In this document: in pieces, positions 19,104 through 27,427 of the stretch | Layout: each line of letters begins with the position of its first letter | Numbering within the stretch: the first letter of the stretch is position 1 | Assembly (NCBI GenBank): GCA_017468085.1 | Contig: JAFUJR010000037.1 | Location: 1 to 64,000, forward strand | Source: Clostridia bacterium | GTDB taxonomy: Bacteria > Bacillota > Clostridia > Christensenellales > Borkfalkiaceae | Direction: 5' to 3' | Length of the DNA stretch: 64,000 bases | Made by a program: the position numbers and the translations under genes | The notes under the pieces: generated by a model | What the model saw: the letters and a program-made list of their open reading frames with translations, nothing else | Databases searched by the model: none | Told to the model about the DNA's origin: nothing

Positions 19104-19132
19104 TTGACTTATTATTTTTCACATAATATAAT
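19104..19132 (+). promoter_or_regulatory. Sigma-A promoter of the small zinc-ribbon membrane gene
   Basis: TTGACT (19104-19109), 17 bases, TATAAT (19127-19132). Confidence 0.78.
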
Positions 19133-19207
19133 ATTAGTATAAAATTGCAAGGTTAAGCGTCCATTTGCAATTTTAAAAATTATTAAATAAAAATGGAGAG
19201 TAAAGTT

Positions 19208-19510
19208 ATGGGAATTATCATTGCTATTGTAGTAATCGTTGCGGCTGTGGGTTGTTTTATGATATATCGTTTTATCATGAATAGAAATAAAAATTGTCCT
19301 GCTTGTAAGCAAAAATATGATTCAAGCTGCATCGTTGACGCGAAGGTTGTTCGTACGGTAAAGGCGGCGATGGGCAAGGATTACAGCGACGTAAACGTTA
19401 CGTTGCACTGTAAGAAGTGTGGTAAAGAGCATAAAACGCAAGTAACCTTACAAGGTAATATTGGCGATAGATATCTTGATGAAGAATTAAAGAAGCATTT
19501 CGACAAATAA
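19208..19510 (+). CDS. Small membrane-anchored zinc-ribbon protein
   Basis: A 100-residue protein of unknown function. It starts with one membrane helix (MGIIIAIVVIVAAVGCFMIY) and continues with two cysteine pairs (CPAC and CKKC, about 40 residues apart) that could bind zinc. I chose ATG 19208 because GGAG lies eight to ten bases upstream; an earlier in-frame ATG at 19193 would be inside that ribosome site. The membrane protein at 19530 follows after 19 bases, probably in one operon. Confidence 0.7.
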   Translation: MGIIIAIVVIVAAVGCFMIYRFIMNRNKNCPACKQKYDSSCIVDAKVVRTVKAAMGKDYSDVNVTLHCKKCGKEHKTQVTLQGNIGDRYLDEELKKHFDK

Positions 19511-19529
19511 CGAGGGAAATGCCTTAGAG

Positions 19530-20435
19530 ATGGACGAAAAATTTGGAAATAATAAAGTAAGTAACCAAAATAAGATAAGCAGTTCAATTGCCAGCAAAAA
19601 CTTCAAGGCTGACGTCAAAGTTGAAAAAATTTTTACCAAAGGTCATTATTTATGGGCATTGGCGGCTTTTCTTGTTTACACCCTTTTATCCATTCTTATT
19701 CGTAAAGAATTTAATTTGGAAAGTGCGTACGACGTATCCGTAGAAAAAAATCCTATTTTAGGGGTAGGCGTTACTCTGCTCCTGAATTATGGGGTGATCC
19801 CGTTGTTGTTAATGGCGTATTTTTATCGAAAAAACAACGGAAAGCACAACGTTTTTTTGGTGATAGCCTATATTTTGATTTTAATTGGATGCTTTTTGGA
19901 TGGGATATTACCGTACATAAAAACGGATACGCTTAAAGGAGAAAATTGGATAAACGCATTGGTATATCCTACGGTTTATCTCGTTGGACATAGACTCGTT
20001 TCTTTGTTAGCTTATGCTATATTAAAGAAGAAGGAAGGAGAGTCGGATTATCGGATTTATTTTGCTTTCGTATTATTAGCGCCCTTTACCGCAGGGGTGT
20101 TGTTAATAGGCGCTATCGGTTATTTGTTTATTACTGGGCAGTATAAGGGCAATAGCAGTAATAACGGTCAACAGGGTCAACAATCTGCGTTTTTGTATAG
20201 TTTGGAAGTAAAACAACAGGTGCGTCGCGAACTGACGCAAAATAGCGGCGGTTGTAACGTTGCCATCTATTACGAGGACGGCTGGAAATTGGTCGATTAT
20301 TGGGATCACGGATGTAAGTTGGAAGAAATTTTTGGACCGGATAGAGGGTGTACGTATCTCAAAACCCCGGAAGGAAAAATTTATATACTAACAACAAACC
20401 GCCCCGATAAAGAGAAGATTTATTTTTTCAGATAA
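19530..20435 (+). CDS. Multi-pass membrane protein with soluble C-terminal domain
   Basis: A 301-residue protein that I do not recognise. A charged N-terminal stretch is followed by about five hydrophobic segments between residues 40 and 210 (for example WALAAFLVYTLLSILI, NVFLVIAYILILIGCFLDGI, FVLLAPFTAGVLLIGAIGYL), then a Gly/Gln linker and a C-terminal domain with three cysteines (GGCNVAIYY, HGCKLEEIF, GCTYLKTPEG). The start is ATG 19530, 19 bases after the zinc-ribbon gene, with a GAGGGAAATG ribosome-site region upstream. No function is proposed. Confidence 0.7.
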   Translation: MDEKFGNNKVSNQNKISSSIASKNFKADVKVEKIFTKGHYLWALAAFLVYTLLSILIRKEFNLESAYDVSVEKNPILGVGVTLLLNYGVIPLLLMAYFYRKNNGKHNVFLVIAYILILIGCFLDGILPYIKTDTLKGENWINALVYPTVYLVGHRLVSLLAYAILKKKEGESDYRIYFAFVLLAPFTAGVLLIGAIGYLFITGQYKGNSSNNGQQGQQSAFLYSLEVKQQVRRELTQNSGGCNVAIYYEDGWKLVDYWDHGCKLEEIFGPDRGCTYLKTPEGKIYILTTNRPDKEKIYFFR

Positions 20436-20532
20436 AGAGCCTCCGTTTTCGTTAGTTGGAAAAAAGAAAGACGGAGTTGAAAAAGTAACGTTATAGGCAT
20501 ACTTTTGGCGGAGAGTAACGATTAAAATATCC

Positions 20533-20562
20533 CCCCACCATGTACGAGTTGAATATAAAAAT
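20533..20562 (+). repeat. Dispersed repeat copy, start of a 44-base exact duplicate
   Basis: CCCCACCATGTACGAGTTGA and the following ATATAAAAATGAACCCCG run are identical over 44 bases to 21655-21698. Both copies follow a gene and form the first half of a terminator. Confidence 0.85.
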
Positions 20563-20596
20563 GAACCCCGTTGGCATGTCGCCAACGGGGGTGTTT
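20563..20596. terminator. Terminator between the membrane gene and the third XRE gene
   Basis: CCCCGTTGGC pairs with GCCAACGGGG (20566-20575 with 20581-20590), then GTGTTT. It may serve both converging genes. Confidence 0.82.
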
Positions 20597-20602
20597 ACGC
20601 TA

Positions 20603-20809
20603 TTATATATCCGATAATCCAAGCAAATAATCGGCGCTGACCTCCAAAACTTGCGCCAATGCTTTAACGTAGGAGGCTTTGGGTTCGTTGATATTGTTTT
20701 CCCAAATAGAAACCATACCCGACGATACGCCTACAAGCCTCGCTAATTGCGGTTGCGTCAATTTTTTTTCTAATCGCAACGTTTTAATTGTTTCGCCTAA
20801 ATTCTTCAT
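20603..20809 (-). CDS. Small XRE-family regulator
   Basis: A 68-residue protein that consists only of an HTH_3 domain (LGETIKTLRLEKKLTQPQLA, LVGVSSGMVSIWENNINEP, VLEVSADYLLGLS). It is divergent from an unknown 245-residue gene whose promoter spacer holds an exact palindrome, so it is most likely that gene's repressor. Cro/CI-like proteins of this size are common in accessory and phage regions. Confidence 0.85.
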   Translation of the reverse strand: MKNLGETIKTLRLEKKLTQPQLARLVGVSSGMVSIWENNINEPKASYVKALAQVLEVSADYLLGLSDI

Positions 20810-20821
20810 GCACTTATTTTA

Positions 20822-20864
20822 TCAGAAAACTAAGAAATATGCTTGACATCTTAGAAAACTAAGA
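20822..20864. promoter_or_regulatory. Two AGAAAACTAAGA operator sites
   Basis: A full palindrome TCTTAGAAAACTAAGA (20849-20864) and a near copy TCAGAAAACTAAGA (20822-20835), 27 bases apart. The full site fills the spacer of the promoter at 20843-20871. It is the likely target of the divergent XRE protein. Confidence 0.8.
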
Positions 20865-20871
20865 TTATAAT
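20843..20871 (+). promoter_or_regulatory. Sigma-A promoter of the 245-residue gene
   Basis: TTGACA (20843-20848), 17 bases, TATAAT (20866-20871); the spacer is an operator. Confidence 0.88.
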
Positions 20872-20914
20872 ATAAGTAATATATTACCAAAACATAAAAA
20901 ATAGGAGAAAAGGT

Positions 20915-21652
20915 ATGATTAGCGAACAAGAATTAAAAAAGCGCGCGTTGGAAAAATTAAAAGAAGCGTTAGAGGACAAGTGCAAAGTGTGCAGAAAGGC
21001 TGCAAAAAAGAATAAACTTATAGCCAAACAATGGAAAGTGGCAACAGAAGACGATATTGAAATTGTTTATATGCCCAGATTGCAAAAGGTTTCTAAATTT
21101 TCTTGTCGTGTTGACCGTTATTACAAAATGAGGGTAGAAGGAAAAGAATTTAAAAACAGTCCTGTTGAAATAGATAATATTAGTATAGGTTATCCAATAA
21201 AATTGTATAACGTGGTTTCTGACGATATAACGGAAATGATGAAAGATTTATTTCAATATAAATTTTATAATCGCTCAAAAAATGAGACCAAAGACGTTTT
21301 TGTTACGTATAACGGTCATTGGGATACGTTGCAGTTTCTTGATTTACAAAAAGAGATGATGCCTCTGTTTGAGAAAAAATATCAAAGAGAAAACGAAACG
21401 AAACTCTTTAATTCCCCCGAATATATGACGAGAATTACGTTCACGGATATTGCTTTTACACAGTGCGAAGATTTGGAATACGGCACAATGGCGGCGATAT
21501 TTTTGAGAATAAAGGATAAAAAGGGGAAACCGTTAAAAATGTATATTGGTAAATACATATATGAGGATAATTCTTTACAAGATTTTACTACGCTAAATAT
21601 TGAGTTTCCTTGGATTTATGACGAACAAGGAAATGAGGTGAAAATTAAATAA
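20915..21652 (+). CDS. Unknown cytoplasmic protein under XRE control
   Basis: A 245-residue, lysine-rich, soluble-looking protein that I do not recognise. It has no signal peptide or membrane helix. One cysteine pair (CKVCRKA, residues about 23-26) lies near the start; the rest alternates acidic and aromatic stretches (VTYNGHWDTLQFLDLQKEM, YMTRITFTDIAFTQCED). It starts behind AGGAG with good spacing and is the only gene of its transcript. Its AT-rich sequence and tight operator control suggest an acquired gene, whose product may be costly or harmful when overmade. Confidence 0.7.
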   Translation: MISEQELKKRALEKLKEALEDKCKVCRKAAKKNKLIAKQWKVATEDDIEIVYMPRLQKVSKFSCRVDRYYKMRVEGKEFKNSPVEIDNISIGYPIKLYNVVSDDITEMMKDLFQYKFYNRSKNETKDVFVTYNGHWDTLQFLDLQKEMMPLFEKKYQRENETKLFNSPEYMTRITFTDIAFTQCEDLEYGTMAAIFLRIKDKKGKPLKMYIGKYIYEDNSLQDFTTLNIEFPWIYDEQGNEVKIK

Positions 21653-21654
21653 TC

Positions 21655-21684
21655 CCCCACCATGTACGAGTTGAATATAAAAAT
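21655..21684 (+). repeat. Dispersed repeat copy, duplicate of 20533
   Basis: Identical to the copy at 20533 over 44 bases (21655-21698). It lies directly after the 245-residue gene and again leads into a terminator. Confidence 0.85.
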
Positions 21685-21685
21685 G

Positions 21686-21716
21686 AACCCCGTTGGCAGT
21701 ATGCCACGGGGTTTTA
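21686..21716. terminator. Terminator between the accessory island and metA
   Basis: AACCCCG-TTGGC pairs with GCCA-CGGGGTT around AGTAT, followed by TT. It probably serves both converging genes. Confidence 0.82.
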
Positions 21717-21726
21717 GCTTGTCCGC

Positions 21727-22653
21727 TTACTTTACCTTTTTAACCTTCTTAATATCGTAAGGGGTGCTTTGATATACGAAATAGTTCAGCCAATTTGAGA
21801 ATAAGAGGTGCGCATGCCCACGCCAAGATACAAGCGGAGGCATATTCGGATCGTTATTCGGGAAATAATTTTCGGGGATAGAAATGGGTTTGCCCTGCGA
21901 TAAATCGCGGAAATATTCGTTTTTCAAGGTGTCGGGGTCGTATTCGGAATGTCCCGTGATGAAAATTTGTCTGCCGCCCTTGGTGGAAACCGCATACACG
22001 CCCGTTCTATCCGACGAAGCCAAAATACGCAATTCCTTCACCTTTTCGATATCCCCACGAAGCACCGTTGTGTGTCTTGATTGCGGCACCATAAACATAT
22101 CGTCAAAACCACGGAATAAAATAGATTGCTTATATTCCACGATATGCGGGAACACGCCAAACAACTTTTCACGGACTTCCTGTTTTTGGATGCCGTAATG
22201 ATAATAAAGCCCCGCCTGTGCGCCCCAACAGATGTGCAAGGTACTGTGCACGTGCGTTTTGCTCCATTCCATAATCTCGCAAAGTTCGTCCCAATACTCC
22301 ACTTCCTCAAAGGGCATATGCTCCACGGGCGCGCCCGTGATAATCATACCGTCGAAGTTTTGCGATTTTACGTCGTCGAAGGTTTTATAAAAAGCGAGCA
22401 AATGCTCCTGCGCCACGTTTTTGGATTGATGCGACTTCATATGCACCAGTTCCATTTCTACCTGCAAAGGCGAGTTGCCGAGAAGGCGCGCAAACTGCGT
22501 TTCCGTTTCAATTTTCTTCGGCATTAAATTGACGATAAGAATGCGGAGTGGGCGAATATCCTGCGTGATGGCGCGATTTTCCGTCATCACGAAAATATTT
22601 TCACTCTCCAGCGTTTTTACCGCAGGTAAATTGTCGGGAATTTTAATGGGCAT
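21727..22653 (-). CDS. metA: Homoserine O-acetyltransferase (MetA type)
   Basis: A 308-residue MetA/MetAS-family enzyme for the first committed step from homoserine to methionine. The catalytic cysteine is C142 ([14 protein letters not shown]), with the His-x-Glu pair near 236-238 (FITGHSEYD). In this family residue 111 sets the acyl donor: Glu favours acetyl-CoA and Gly favours succinyl-CoA. Here it is Glu (GAPVEHM), so the product should be O-acetylhomoserine, the substrate of the metY product encoded just upstream on the same strand. The ribosome site is weak (GGTAG). Confidence 0.93.
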   Translation of the reverse strand: MPIKIPDNLPAVKTLESENIFVMTENRAITQDIRPLRILIVNLMPKKIETETQFARLLGNSPLQVEMELVHMKSHQSKNVAQEHLLAFYKTFDDVKSQNFDGMIITGAPVEHMPFEEVEYWDELCEIMEWSKTHVHSTLHICWGAQAGLYYHYGIQKQEVREKLFGVFPHIVEYKQSILFRGFDDMFMVPQSRHTTVLRGDIEKVKELRILASSDRTGVYAVSTKGGRQIFITGHSEYDPDTLKNEYFRDLSQGKPISIPENYFPNNDPNMPPLVSWRGHAHLLFSNWLNYFVYQSTPYDIKKVKKVK

Positions 22654-22690
22654 ATGCTCTACCTTTTTTCTCGTGTTTTTAATAAATCAA

Positions 22691-22710
22691 GCCACCATGT
22701 ACGCAATGAA
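22691..22710 (+). repeat. Dispersed repeat copy between metY and metA
   Basis: GCCACCATGTACGCAATGAA, preceded by AAATCAA as in the second copy near rpoC. It lies in the 83-base gap between metY and metA, on the strand opposite to the genes. Confidence 0.65.
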
Positions 22711-22736
22711 ACGGAATAATCTGCAAAAACGTAAAA

Positions 22737-24023
22737 TTAGATGGCGTCAAGCGCCTGCTGAATATCTTCAATCAGGTCTTCGTAATTTTCTAAGCCGCAG
22801 GAAAGACGAATCAAATCGCCGGGCACGCCTGCCGCGATCAGTTCCTCTTCGTTCATTTGACGGTGGGTTGCGTTTGCAGGGTGCAAACAACAGCTCCGCG
22901 CGTCCGCTACGTGCGTTTCAATGGCAATCAGCTTCAAACCTTTCATCAGTTTTTCCGCCGCAGCTCTGCCGCCTTTCACGCCAAAGCTTACCACGCCGCA
23001 AGTGCCTTTCGGCATATATTTTTTCGCCAAACCGTAATATTTGTTGCCGGGCAAATCGGGATAATTCACCCACGAAATTTTTTCGTTCGATTGCAAGAAC
23101 TCCGCCACTTTCAAGCCGTTCAAACAATGTCTTTCCATGCGTACGTGCAAGCTTTCTAAGCCGAGGTTGATATAAAACGCGCTCTGCGGCGATTGCGTGC
23201 AACCAAAGTCGCGCATAAGCTGCGCCGTTGCTTTGGTGATAAACGCGCCTTCTTTTCCGAATTTTTCCGCGTAGGTGATGCCGTGATAGCTATCGTCGGG
23301 GGTACACAGACCGGGAAATTTGTCCGCGTGCGCAAGCCAATCAAACTTGCCGCTGTCCACGATGCAGCCGCCAACGGAAACGCCGTGTCCGTCGATATAC
23401 TTGGTGGTGGAATGGGTTACGATATCCGCGCCAAACTCAAACGGACGGCAGTTTATAGGCGTTGCAAAGGTATTATCGATAATCAGCGGAACGCCGTGCG
23501 CGTGCGCCGCCTTTGCAAACGTTTCGATGTCCAAAACGGTCAATGCGGGATTGGCAATCGTTTCGCCAAACACCGCCTTGGTGTTGGGACGGAACGCCGC
23601 GTTCAGTTCCTCTTCCGTGCAATCGGGGGAGAGGAAGGTAAACTCCACGCCCATCTTCTTCATTGTAACGGCAAACAAATTATACGTGCCGCCGTAAATC
23701 GCCGAGGAGGAAATCACGTGGTCGCCGCTCGTTGCAATATTGAACACGGAAAAGAAATTCGCCGCTTGTCCTGAGGACGTCAACATCGCCGCGCTGCCAC
23801 CTTCAAGTGCGCAAATTTTTGCCGCAACCATGTCGCAGGTCGGGTTTTGCAGGCGGGAATAGAAATACCCGCTCGCCTCTAAGTCGAACAGCTTGCCCAT
23901 ATCCTCGCTCGTTGCATACTTAAACGTCGTGCTTTGAATGATGGGAATTTGACGGGGTTCGCCGTTGCCGGGCGTATAGCCGCCCTGTACGCATACCGTT
24001 TCAATACGTGCTTTTTTACTCAT
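22737..24023 (-). CDS. metY: O-acetylhomoserine sulfhydrylase MetY
   Basis: A 428-residue PLP enzyme of the Cys/Met metabolism family that makes homocysteine from O-acetylhomoserine and sulfide. Typical blocks are ETVCVQGGYTPGNGEPRQIP at the start, NPTCD, SSGQAANFF and the PLP lysine in THSTTKYIDGHG. Its length is normal for MetY and longer than cystathionine synthases. It starts behind AAGGAG and lies upstream of metA in one minus-strand unit; together the two make homocysteine directly from homoserine. No SAM riboswitch fits in the short leader of about 75 bases. Confidence 0.95.
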   Translation of the reverse strand: MSKKARIETVCVQGGYTPGNGEPRQIPIIQSTTFKYATSEDMGKLFDLEASGYFYSRLQNPTCDMVAAKICALEGGSAAMLTSSGQAANFFSVFNIATSGDHVISSSAIYGGTYNLFAVTMKKMGVEFTFLSPDCTEEELNAAFRPNTKAVFGETIANPALTVLDIETFAKAAHAHGVPLIIDNTFATPINCRPFEFGADIVTHSTTKYIDGHGVSVGGCIVDSGKFDWLAHADKFPGLCTPDDSYHGITYAEKFGKEGAFITKATAQLMRDFGCTQSPQSAFYINLGLESLHVRMERHCLNGLKVAEFLQSNEKISWVNYPDLPGNKYYGLAKKYMPKGTCGVVSFGVKGGRAAAEKLMKGLKLIAIETHVADARSCCLHPANATHRQMNEEELIAAGVPGDLIRLSCGLENYEDLIEDIQQALDAI

Positions 24024-24102
24024 AATATCTCCTTGACCGCCGCAACAAAGAATGTTCCTCTCGCGCGCGACCTTAAAAAATGTCTGTACAAATATCTTTT
24101 AT

Positions 24103-24131
24103 AGTATAGCACGCCTCGTTCATGCTGTCAA
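24103..24131 (-). promoter_or_regulatory. Sigma-A promoter of metY-metA
   Basis: On the minus strand TTGACA (24126-24131), 17 bases, TATACT (24103-24108). Confidence 0.82.
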
Positions 24132-24195
24132 GCTATTTTACACTTTTTGTTCAGTCGAGCGGATAAAAAACGCAAGAAAGAGAGAGAATAACAAT

Positions 24196-26394
24196 ATGAA
24201 AATTCAACGGAAGCTCTGTCTTGCTCTTATCTTAAATACGCTTATTTTTACGACGATCCTCACCGCTCCCGCTTGCTCGGGCTGTGGACAGAACGTCGAT
24301 CACGCCGTGTTGGAGGACGTAGTCCGCCGCGAAGATTTTACGTCCGTTTACCAAAAAATCGGCGCGAACGTTACCCTCGACGACGTAGAGGAAAAAGAGG
24401 ACGGCAGAGCCTACCTCGTCCACGACGGCACGGAATACGAGCTCGGCATGGATTTTTTATCGATGGCGATGGTTTATAACGTAACGCCCACGGCAAAATT
24501 CCCCACGCCTACCGCCGCCTATAACGAGTGGTGGCGGTTATTTATGCAACGCTGGAATTTTCTCGTGCCCGAAGTTCCGCTCTATTCCAACCAATATTAC
24601 GACGTCTACAACGCAAAGATTGCGCAGTTAAAAACCAATCCGTATTGGAGCGTTACGGACGCCATTGTCGGCGCAACGCTGACGGGCGGAAATTCCGTCA
24701 TTTTAGGCAGTCATACCGAGCTTTCGGGCGCGTTTAGAAACGCCTCGTTCGGCAAGTCGTCGCCGGGCTCTGCCGACCTCGCCATTCAAAATCTAACGAG
24801 CGGTTATTCCACCGTCATCACGGACATGGGTGGCTCTTATGCATGGGCGGATGACAAAATTCTCCGCGTTCACACAGACGAGCTCAACCCCGACGGGACG
24901 CGCACCTTCACTTTAAAAATTGCCGATGACCTCGCCTTTTCGGACGGCTCGCCTATCCGCGCGGAAAACTATCTCGTCGCTACCCTCGTGGGTAGTAGTA
25001 AGCCCATGCGCGAAGCGGGCGGCGGGGAAGCGGCGGGCGTTACTTTGCAAGGGTATGAGGCGTTCAACGCCTACGAGGGGGAGGGCGAACCCGTCCCCTT
25101 TTCGGGCGTTCGGCTGCTTGACGACTACACCTTCTCCGTTACGGTCAAAGAGGAGTACGCCAACTATTATTACGCGATTGCCTATGGTGCGTTTACGCCC
25201 CTTCCCATGCCGCTTTACGCCGCAAGCTACAAAATTAAAGACGACGGGCAGGGCGCGTATTTGGAACAAGATTTTTATAAAAAGACGGAAAAGGGGGGCG
25301 TATCCTCGTACGCAATGGCAGACGTCATCAAACGCAACGTTGCCAATTACGCCGCAACGGATTTCCCCTATTCGGGCCCGTATATCGTCGAAAATTACGA
25401 CCCTGCCATTCGCGTGGCAACCTTAAAACGCAATCCGCTCTACAAGGGCGACCACCGCGGTACGCCGTCGATTGAGCGCATTTCTTACGTGAAAATTATT
25501 GCAGAAACGCAATTCGACCAACTAAAAAAAGGACAGGTGGACGTCTTGGCGGGCGTAACGGGCGGAGAGGAAACCCGCGCCGCGCTCGCGCTCGTGGACG
25601 GCGTAAACTTCAAGGAAAGCCACTACGATAGGGCGGGCTACGGTAAGCTTGCGTTCCGTTCGGATTTCGGGCCTACGCAATTTGCCGAGGTGCGCCGCGC
25701 CGTTATGCATACGATTGATAGGGACGAATTTGCGCAGACCTTCACGGGCGGGTACGGCACGGTAGTCCACGCGCCCTACCACGCGGGCTCGGAGGCGTAT
25801 CTCGCCACCAAGGATACCTTAAAACTCAACCGCTATTCTTACAGTACGGAACGCGCCAAAGAGGAGCTCCGCGCGGGCGGTTGGGTGTATAATGAAAAGG
25901 GGGAAGCGTACGACGAGGCAAAGGGCGGCGTGCGGTATAAGCGCTTGCAAGGCTATGAAAAAAGTTATGAAAATCTCACTTTTGCCGCCACGGACAACCG
26001 ATATAGGACGAAAAAAATCGACGGCGAATATTATATGCCCCTCGTCATCAATTGGATGGGCACGCAACCCAACCTCGTTACCGACCAGCTTATCACCGCT
26101 TGGCAAAACAATCCCAACGCAAGTGCGAAGATCGGCGCGTATATCACCTATTCTTCGGGAGATATGAACACGGCGCTCTACGGCGAATATAGCCAAATGC
26201 CCGCCTACGGTTTTACGCGCGCGAAATACGGAGCGGTCAATTTTGCCACGGGTTTTACGGGCGCAACGTACGACCAGTCTTTTTCGTGGACGATTGACCC
26301 GAATAAATATGATAATTACAGCGTGAACTATCTTCGCGACGAAGCGGATTTTTACGCCAATTACAATAAAACGGACGGGGCAGGTATGCGTTGA
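24196..26394 (+). CDS. Peptide ABC transporter substrate-binding lipoprotein (OppA type)
   Basis: A 732-residue member of the SBP_bac_5 family, the extracellular receptor of the importer encoded downstream. The N-terminus (MKIQRKLCLALILNTLIFTT) is an export signal followed by candidate lipobox cysteines in TAPACSGCG. Family features include LKIADDLAFSDGSPIRAENY and FPYSGPYIVENYDPAIRVA. It is longer than usual OppA (about 550) because of an N-terminal stretch before the family domain. I chose ATG 24196 because upstream codons would place about 48 non-signal residues before the signal. The stop overlaps the start of oppB. Confidence 0.88.
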   Translation: MKIQRKLCLALILNTLIFTTILTAPACSGCGQNVDHAVLEDVVRREDFTSVYQKIGANVTLDDVEEKEDGRAYLVHDGTEYELGMDFLSMAMVYNVTPTAKFPTPTAAYNEWWRLFMQRWNFLVPEVPLYSNQYYDVYNAKIAQLKTNPYWSVTDAIVGATLTGGNSVILGSHTELSGAFRNASFGKSSPGSADLAIQNLTSGYSTVITDMGGSYAWADDKILRVHTDELNPDGTRTFTLKIADDLAFSDGSPIRAENYLVATLVGSSKPMREAGGGEAAGVTLQGYEAFNAYEGEGEPVPFSGVRLLDDYTFSVTVKEEYANYYYAIAYGAFTPLPMPLYAASYKIKDDGQGAYLEQDFYKKTEKGGVSSYAMADVIKRNVANYAATDFPYSGPYIVENYDPAIRVATLKRNPLYKGDHRGTPSIERISYVKIIAETQFDQLKKGQVDVLAGVTGGEETRAALALVDGVNFKESHYDRAGYGKLAFRSDFGPTQFAEVRRAVMHTIDRDEFAQTFTGGYGTVVHAPYHAGSEAYLATKDTLKLNRYSYSTERAKEELRAGGWVYNEKGEAYDEAKGGVRYKRLQGYEKSYENLTFAATDNRYRTKKIDGEYYMPLVINWMGTQPNLVTDQLITAWQNNPNASAKIGAYITYSSGDMNTALYGEYSQMPAYGFTRAKYGAVNFATGFTGATYDQSFSWTIDPNKYDNYSVNYLRDEADFYANYNKTDGAGMR

Positions 26395-26398
26395 ATAT
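26377..26398 (+). repeat. Dispersed repeat copy at the oppA-oppB junction
   Basis: GGGGCAGGTATGCGTTGAAT lies across the end of oppA and the start of oppB. The GGGGCAGG part may act as the ribosome site of oppB, and the TTGA within the repeat is the TTG start / TGA stop overlap. Confidence 0.75.
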
Positions 26399-27413
26399 GG
26401 GGAAATATCTTTTACGTCGCTTGATATACCTGCTTGCCGTGCTCCTCGTTTTGTCATTCCTCGTCTTTGCGGTTTACAATATGTTGCCCGTCGATAAGGC
26501 GGCGGATATGGCAATGCAAGAGATTGCCGCAAACAAGAATTTGATTTATGCGGAGCGTTATTTATATTGGCAGAGAAGGCTTGGGCTTGACGGCAACATT
26601 TTTACGCGATATCTGCGTTGGATGGGGCTTGCACCCTTTTACAGCGGCGCTTTTCAAGGCTTATTGCAAGGCAATTTGGGCAACTCCGTCGCTTACGGAA
26701 AGCCCGTCGCAGAGGTGGTGAAAGAGCCGCTGCGCAACACCGTCCTTTTAAATTTATGCACCACAGCCGCCGCGCTTAGCATCACCGTTCCGCTCGGCAT
26801 TTTTTGTGCGGAAAAGCGGGGGAGCAAGCGTGATTTCGCCGTGCAAGTAGGGACGATTGTGGGATACAGCCTACCCGTTTTCATCATTTCAATATTGTTC
26901 ATTTGGCTTTTTGCCGTGAAGCTGGGGATTTTTCCCGTGTCGGGCATGAGCTCCGTCGGCAAGGATTATACGGGCTTTCGCGCGGTGTTGGATAAGCTCT
27001 ATCATTTTGCCCTGCCGCTTATCGTAATGACCTTTTGTTCGCTTGGCGGAATGACGAGGTACGTCCGCGCGTCCATGCTCGACGCCCTCTCGCTCGATTG
27101 TATACGGACGGCGCGGGCAAAGGGCTTGCCCCTCAAAAAAATCGTTCGTTCTCACGCGTGGCGCAACGCGCTTATCCCTATCGTCGCGCTTGTCGTCGGA
27201 TGGTTGCTCGGCATATTTTCGGGCTCGATCATGATAGAAAATATATTCGGACTTAACGGAATCGGCAAGGTGTATTTCGACGCCCTCACCGCCAACGACA
27301 ACGAAATCGTTTTGGCGATGCAGATGTTCTATATTTTACTTGCGCTCGTGGGGAATCTCGTCGTGGATTTGGTTTACGGACTTGTCGACCCGCGTATTCG
27401 CGTTCATCAATAA
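26391..27413 (+). CDS. oppB: Peptide ABC transporter permease (OppB type)
   Basis: A 340-residue inner-membrane permease. It shows the usual OppB start (YLLRRLIYLLAVLLVLSFLV), the LPVDKA-like loop after helix 1 and the EAA-type cytoplasmic loop (RTARAKGLPLKKIVRSHAWR) that docks on the ATPases. About six membrane helices are visible. The first possible start is TTG 26391, coupled to oppA by a four-base overlap; ATG 26397 is an alternative two codons later. It forms the channel with the next gene's product. Confidence 0.92.
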   Translation: MNMGKYLLRRLIYLLAVLLVLSFLVFAVYNMLPVDKAADMAMQEIAANKNLIYAERYLYWQRRLGLDGNIFTRYLRWMGLAPFYSGAFQGLLQGNLGNSVAYGKPVAEVVKEPLRNTVLLNLCTTAAALSITVPLGIFCAEKRGSKRDFAVQVGTIVGYSLPVFIISILFIWLFAVKLGIFPVSGMSSVGKDYTGFRAVLDKLYHFALPLIVMTFCSLGGMTRYVRASMLDALSLDCIRTARAKGLPLKKIVRSHAWRNALIPIVALVVGWLLGIFSGSIMIENIFGLNGIGKVYFDALTANDNEIVLAMQMFYILLALVGNLVVDLVYGLVDPRIRVHQ

Positions 27414-27427
27414 AAGGGGGTATCCAC

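Noticed and set aside
24024-24103. SAM riboswitch in the metY leader
   Set aside because: The leader is only about 75 bases and shows none of the class features.
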